NCBI GenBank assembly: GCA_025965295.1 | Contig: JAOPXF010000179.1 | Coordinates: forward strand, 1-8,970 | Direction of reading: 5' to 3' | DNA length: 8,970 nt | Origin: Nocardioides sp. | GTDB lineage: Bacteria > Actinomycetota > Actinomycetes > Propionibacteriales > Nocardioidaceae | Shown here: piece after piece, positions 6,659-8,970 of the stretch | Position numbering within the stretch: the first letter of the stretch is position 1 | Layout of the letters: the number at the start of each line of letters is the position of its first letter | Made by a program: the position numbers and the translations under genes | The notes under the pieces: generated by a model | What the model saw: the letters and a program-made list of their open reading frames with translations, nothing else | What the model was told of the DNA's origin: nothing | Databases searched by the model: none

Positions 6659-8391
6659 GGCGCCGCGACGAGGGCTCCGCGCTGATCATGGTGCTCGGCT
6701 CGATGACCGTGCTGACTCTCTTCGTCAGCGTGGCACTCGGCTACGCGATGCAGACGTCGAACACCGCGCGTCACGCCACCGACTGGAACCAGGCGTTCTC
6801 GGCCGCCGAGGCGGGCGTCGACGACTACATGGCCCGGCTCAACCGGGACGACCTCTACTGGCGGACCATCGACTGCACCAACGCCGCCCTGCGCGGCCCC
6901 CGCCCGAGCGACAGTCCGGCCTGCGGGTGGGGGGCGTCGACCCCGATCGGCTGGCTGCGGGTCCCCGGCAGCTCCCAGGCGGAGTTCCACTACGACCTGG
7001 ACGTGGCGAGCACCGCGGTCGACGGCACCATCGACCTGACCTCGACCGGGCGGGTCGGTGACGTGACCCGGACCATCGAGGTGACCCTGCGCCGGGGTGG
7101 TTTCGGCGAGTTCCTCTACTCAACCGTCTACGAGACGCAGGACCCCGCCGACTACCCCAACCCGGTCGTGGCGATGGACGAGTGCGCCCACTACTCCTGG
7201 GAGCCGCGCACCGCGGTCTCCAAGCCCCGAAACCCGGACCCTCGCGTCTGCCAGGACATCAGCTTCGGCGGATCCGACAAGCTCAACGGGCCGATCCACT
7301 CCAACGACGGCATCCTGATCTCGGACGACGCCTCGCGCCACGGGCCGTGGTTCCAGGGCACGGTCACGACGTCCATGCCCTCCTGCCGGCCGGTCAACGG
7401 CGTCCCTCCGCCCGCGACCGCCTGCTACCGGAGCACCACCGGCACGGTGCACCCGCGCTTCGACAAGGGGATCGCCTACCGCAGCGAGGTCGAGATGCCG
7501 GAGAGCATCGGCGACCTCCGGCAGTACGTCACCGCCAGCGCCCAGGTGCCACACCCGGGCTGCCTCTACACCGGACCCACCCGGATCGTCTTCAACCCGA
7601 CGGTGGGCAACGCGACCCCGACCATGAAGGTCTGGAGCAGGTGGTCGAAGGGAACGCTCAACCCCGGCTGTGGCAACGCCGCGGCGTCGTGGCCGCAGAC
7701 CGTCAACGTGCCGCAGAACAACCTGATCATGGTGCAGGACGTGCCGTCGGGGCAGGCGACGCCGGCCAGCGGCCCCTGCGCCACCGGCACGATCGACCAG
7801 TCCGGGTCGACCCTGGGCGGCTTCCCGCAGAACGGCGACTACAACCAGCGGCTGAGCGAGGCCAACTGCCGCTACGGCACCGTGCTGGTCGAGGGGACGC
7901 TGAAGGGGCGGGTGACGATCTCGGCCGACAACAACATCGTGATCACCGGCAACCTGACCTACCAGGGCGGCGAGAACGGCACCGACGTGCTCGGTCTGGT
8001 CGCCAAGAACTCCGTGCAGGTCTACCACCCGGTCACGACCGTCTGCACGACCAGCAAGGGGAAGACCACGTGTGAGCCCGGCTCGAACATGTCGCGGCCG
8101 AACGGCACGACGTTCCAGAACCCCCAGGTCTACGCCTCGATCCTGACCCTGCAGCACAGCTTCGAGGTCCAGCAGTACGGCGTGGGCAACGGCCTCGGCG
8201 TCCTCAAGATCTTCGGCTCGCTCGCCCAGCGGTTCCGCGGCATCGTCAAGAACGGCTCCTCCGGCTACTCGAAGAACTACAACTACGACAGCCGGTTGCG
8301 CTACGCGCCGCCGCCCTACTTCCTCGACCCGGTGCGCTCCGCGTGGGGGATGAAGACCTTCGGCGAGGTCGCGCCGCGTTACGGCGGGTGA
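6655..8391 (+). CDS. Large PilX-like minor pilin / pilus assembly protein
   Basis: This is a 578-residue exported protein with a short leader, RRRDEG, followed by SALIMVLGSMTVLTLFVSVAL. It resembles PilX N-terminal domains, which keep the Gly-X-Ala-Leu start but lack Glu at +5 (Met here). FSAAEAGVDDYMARL after the helix is also PilX-like. The remainder is extracellular and rich in Gly, Asn and Thr. IHSNDGI near residue 214 and, at about 410-456, a run of beta-strands ending LGLVAKNSVQVYHP recall the repeating-strand C-termini (DUF4900-like) of large PilX homologues in Deinococcus-Thermus and Gram-positive bacteria. Those family names are from memory. There are twelve cysteines, an even number. 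Known Neisseria and Pseudomonas PilX proteins are about 160-200 residues, so this one is about three times larger. ATG 6655 lies in an ATGA overlap with the previous stop. It is the last gene of the coupled operon. Confidence 0.82.
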   Translation: MRRRDEGSALIMVLGSMTVLTLFVSVALGYAMQTSNTARHATDWNQAFSAAEAGVDDYMARLNRDDLYWRTIDCTNAALRGPRPSDSPACGWGASTPIGWLRVPGSSQAEFHYDLDVASTAVDGTIDLTSTGRVGDVTRTIEVTLRRGGFGEFLYSTVYETQDPADYPNPVVAMDECAHYSWEPRTAVSKPRNPDPRVCQDISFGGSDKLNGPIHSNDGILISDDASRHGPWFQGTVTTSMPSCRPVNGVPPPATACYRSTTGTVHPRFDKGIAYRSEVEMPESIGDLRQYVTASAQVPHPGCLYTGPTRIVFNPTVGNATPTMKVWSRWSKGTLNPGCGNAAASWPQTVNVPQNNLIMVQDVPSGQATPASGPCATGTIDQSGSTLGGFPQNGDYNQRLSEANCRYGTVLVEGTLKGRVTISADNNIVITGNLTYQGGENGTDVLGLVAKNSVQVYHPVTTVCTTSKGKTTCEPGSNMSRPNGTTFQNPQVYASILTLQHSFEVQQYGVGNGLGVLKIFGSLAQRFRGIVKNGSSGYSKNYNYDSRLRYAPPPYFLDPVRSAWGMKTFGEVAPRYGG

Positions 8392-8420
8392 GTTCCGACC
8401 CGAAAATTGTCGCCCCGGCC

Positions 8421-8449
8421 CTCAAGTCGGGTTGCAGAGGCGCCGAAGA
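8421..8449 (+). promoter_or_regulatory. Candidate sigma-28 (FliA/WhiG-type) promoter for pilA
   Basis: CTCA at 8421-8424 is followed after 17 bases by GCCGAAGA at 8442-8449, a close fit to the CTCA-N15-17-GCCGAA pattern recalled for FliA promoters in motile Actinobacteria. The first 12 bases (CTCAAGTCGGGT) are identical to those before pilT, and the CCGA of the -10-like element is at the same distance. Transcription would start near 8456, giving a leader of about 70 bases. A separate promoter fits the need for far more major pilin than minor pilin. Confidence 0.65.
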
Positions 8450-8514
8450 ACCGGGTGACAGACACGCCAAGGCCCTCGGAACCCCCCAACGGAACCGCGC
8501 CATCACCTCCCCCC

Positions 8515-8519
8515 AGGAG
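8515..8519 (+). promoter_or_regulatory. Strong ribosome binding site of pilA
   Basis: AGGAG sits 6 bases before the ATG at 8526. It is the best-spaced strong site in the window, as expected for an abundant structural protein. It favours ATG 8526 over the in-frame ATG at 8550. Confidence 0.75.
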
Positions 8520-8525
8520 TTACAC

Positions 8526-8933
8526 ATGCTCGCTCGACTGCAGAAGTCCATGAAGGAGAAGGACCAGGGCTTCACCCTGATCGAGCTCCTCGTCGTCATC
8601 GTGATCATCGGCATTCTCGCCGCGATCGCCATCCCGCTGTTCCTCAACCAGCAGAAGAAGGGCGTCGACGCCTCGCTCAAGAGCGACGTCAAGAACGCGG
8701 CCACCACGATCGAGACCTGGCGCACGGACAACCCCACCAGCCCGGTCGACCCCACCGCCTCGATGGCGGACTTCACGCCCAGCAACGGCAACACCGTGAA
8801 CGTGGTGGCCGGCTCCGATGTCGGGTCCTACTGCATCGAGGCGAAGAACGGTGCTTCGAGCGATCCGACCCAGTACATCACCTACGACTCGAACGCCGGC
8901 GGACTGCAGCCGGGCTTCTCGGGCGGCTGCTGA
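8526..8933 (+). CDS. pilA: Major type IV pilin PilA
   Basis: This is a 135-residue type IVa prepilin, the probable main subunit of the fibre. A basic 15-residue leader ends at G15, where PilD would cut and methylate F16. The mature protein of 120 residues starts FTLIELLVVIVIIGILAAI, the classic pilin helix with Glu at +5. A second amphipathic helix part (NQQKKGVDASLKSDVKNAATTIETW) follows, then a short loop-rich C-terminal domain. The only two cysteines are C103 and C135. They would close a disulfide-bonded loop, and C135 is the very last residue. The gene stands alone after its own promoter and has a strong AGGAG site. It is more canonical in its N-terminus than the three preceding minor pilins. 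The prepilin peptidase itself is not in the window. A secretion-system pseudopilin is an alternative, but the adjacent PilT makes a pilus far more likely. Confidence 0.93.
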   Translation: MLARLQKSMKEKDQGFTLIELLVVIVIIGILAAIAIPLFLNQQKKGVDASLKSDVKNAATTIETWRTDNPTSPVDPTASMADFTPSNGNTVNVVAGSDVGSYCIEAKNGASSDPTQYITYDSNAGGLQPGFSGGC

Positions 8934-8970
8934 CCCGTCACTGAACCTCCCGTGGGGCGGGCCGCCGTAG

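Noticed and set aside
136..8157. Long open frames on the - strand opposite pilB, pilT, pilC, and the pilin genes
   Set aside because: They are typical antisense shadows in very GC-rich coding DNA: unusual Asp/Gly/His/Arg-rich composition, no motifs, and full overlap with well-supported genes.
8477..8496. Direct repeat of CGGAACC in the pilA leader, 13 bases apart
   Set aside because: Seven-base repeats are expected by chance in such biased sequence, and no further structure supports a function.
529..8690. Other CTCAAG occurrences (for example near 530, 891, 1801, 4190, 4351, 5179, 8681)
   Set aside because: All are within coding sequence as Leu-Lys codons, and I saw no GCCGA-type element at the right spacing where I checked.
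8934..8970. Possible terminator after pilA (CCCG-TGGGG-CGGG)
   Set aside because: Only a 4-base-pair stem, no T-run, and the window ends here, so a real terminator may lie beyond.

Overview
The window is very GC-rich (roughly 70% by eye, not computed). Spacing between genes is minimal, GTG starts are common and nearly every third codon position is G or C, so it reads as chromosomal DNA of a high-GC actinobacterium. Gene order and promoter style resemble Nocardioides-type or other motile Actinobacteria; that placement is an inference. Every gene is on the + strand.

The window is most of a type IV pilus locus. From left to right: (1) the last 60 codons of an unidentified helical protein; (2) pilB, the extension/assembly ATPase; (3) a 283-base gap holding a 14-base inverted repeat, a 9-base tandem repeat and a candidate sigma-28 (FliA/WhiG-type) promoter; (4) pilT, the retraction ATPase; (5) pilC, the inner platform protein; (6-8) three minor-pilin genes of PilV, PilW and PilX type; (9) a 134-base gap with a second copy of the same promoter pattern; (10) pilA, the major pilin. 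The genes from pilT to the pilX-like gene are joined by four-base GTGA or ATGA stop/start overlaps, which indicates one translationally coupled operon.

In the known mechanism, PilB drives pilin addition at the PilC platform, PilT drives retraction, the minor pilins form or prime the tip, and PilA makes the fibre. No prepilin peptidase (PilD) and no PilM, PilN or PilO is visible. They would have to lie outside the window. No secretin PilQ is expected in a monoderm.

The best observation is that the two non-coding gaps carry the same 12-base block followed, at identical spacing, by a CCGA-containing -10-like element. This fits a flagellar-type sigma factor and would tie pilus and motility expression together. 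Other points of interest are a degenerate c-di-GMP-binding-type domain in PilB, a Pro/Ala-rich tail on PilT, a minor pilin fused to a Cna-B-like beta-sandwich region, and a PilX-like protein of 578 residues that lacks the usual Glu5. I see a well-equipped monoderm type IV pilus locus with some unusual parts, not a wholly new system.
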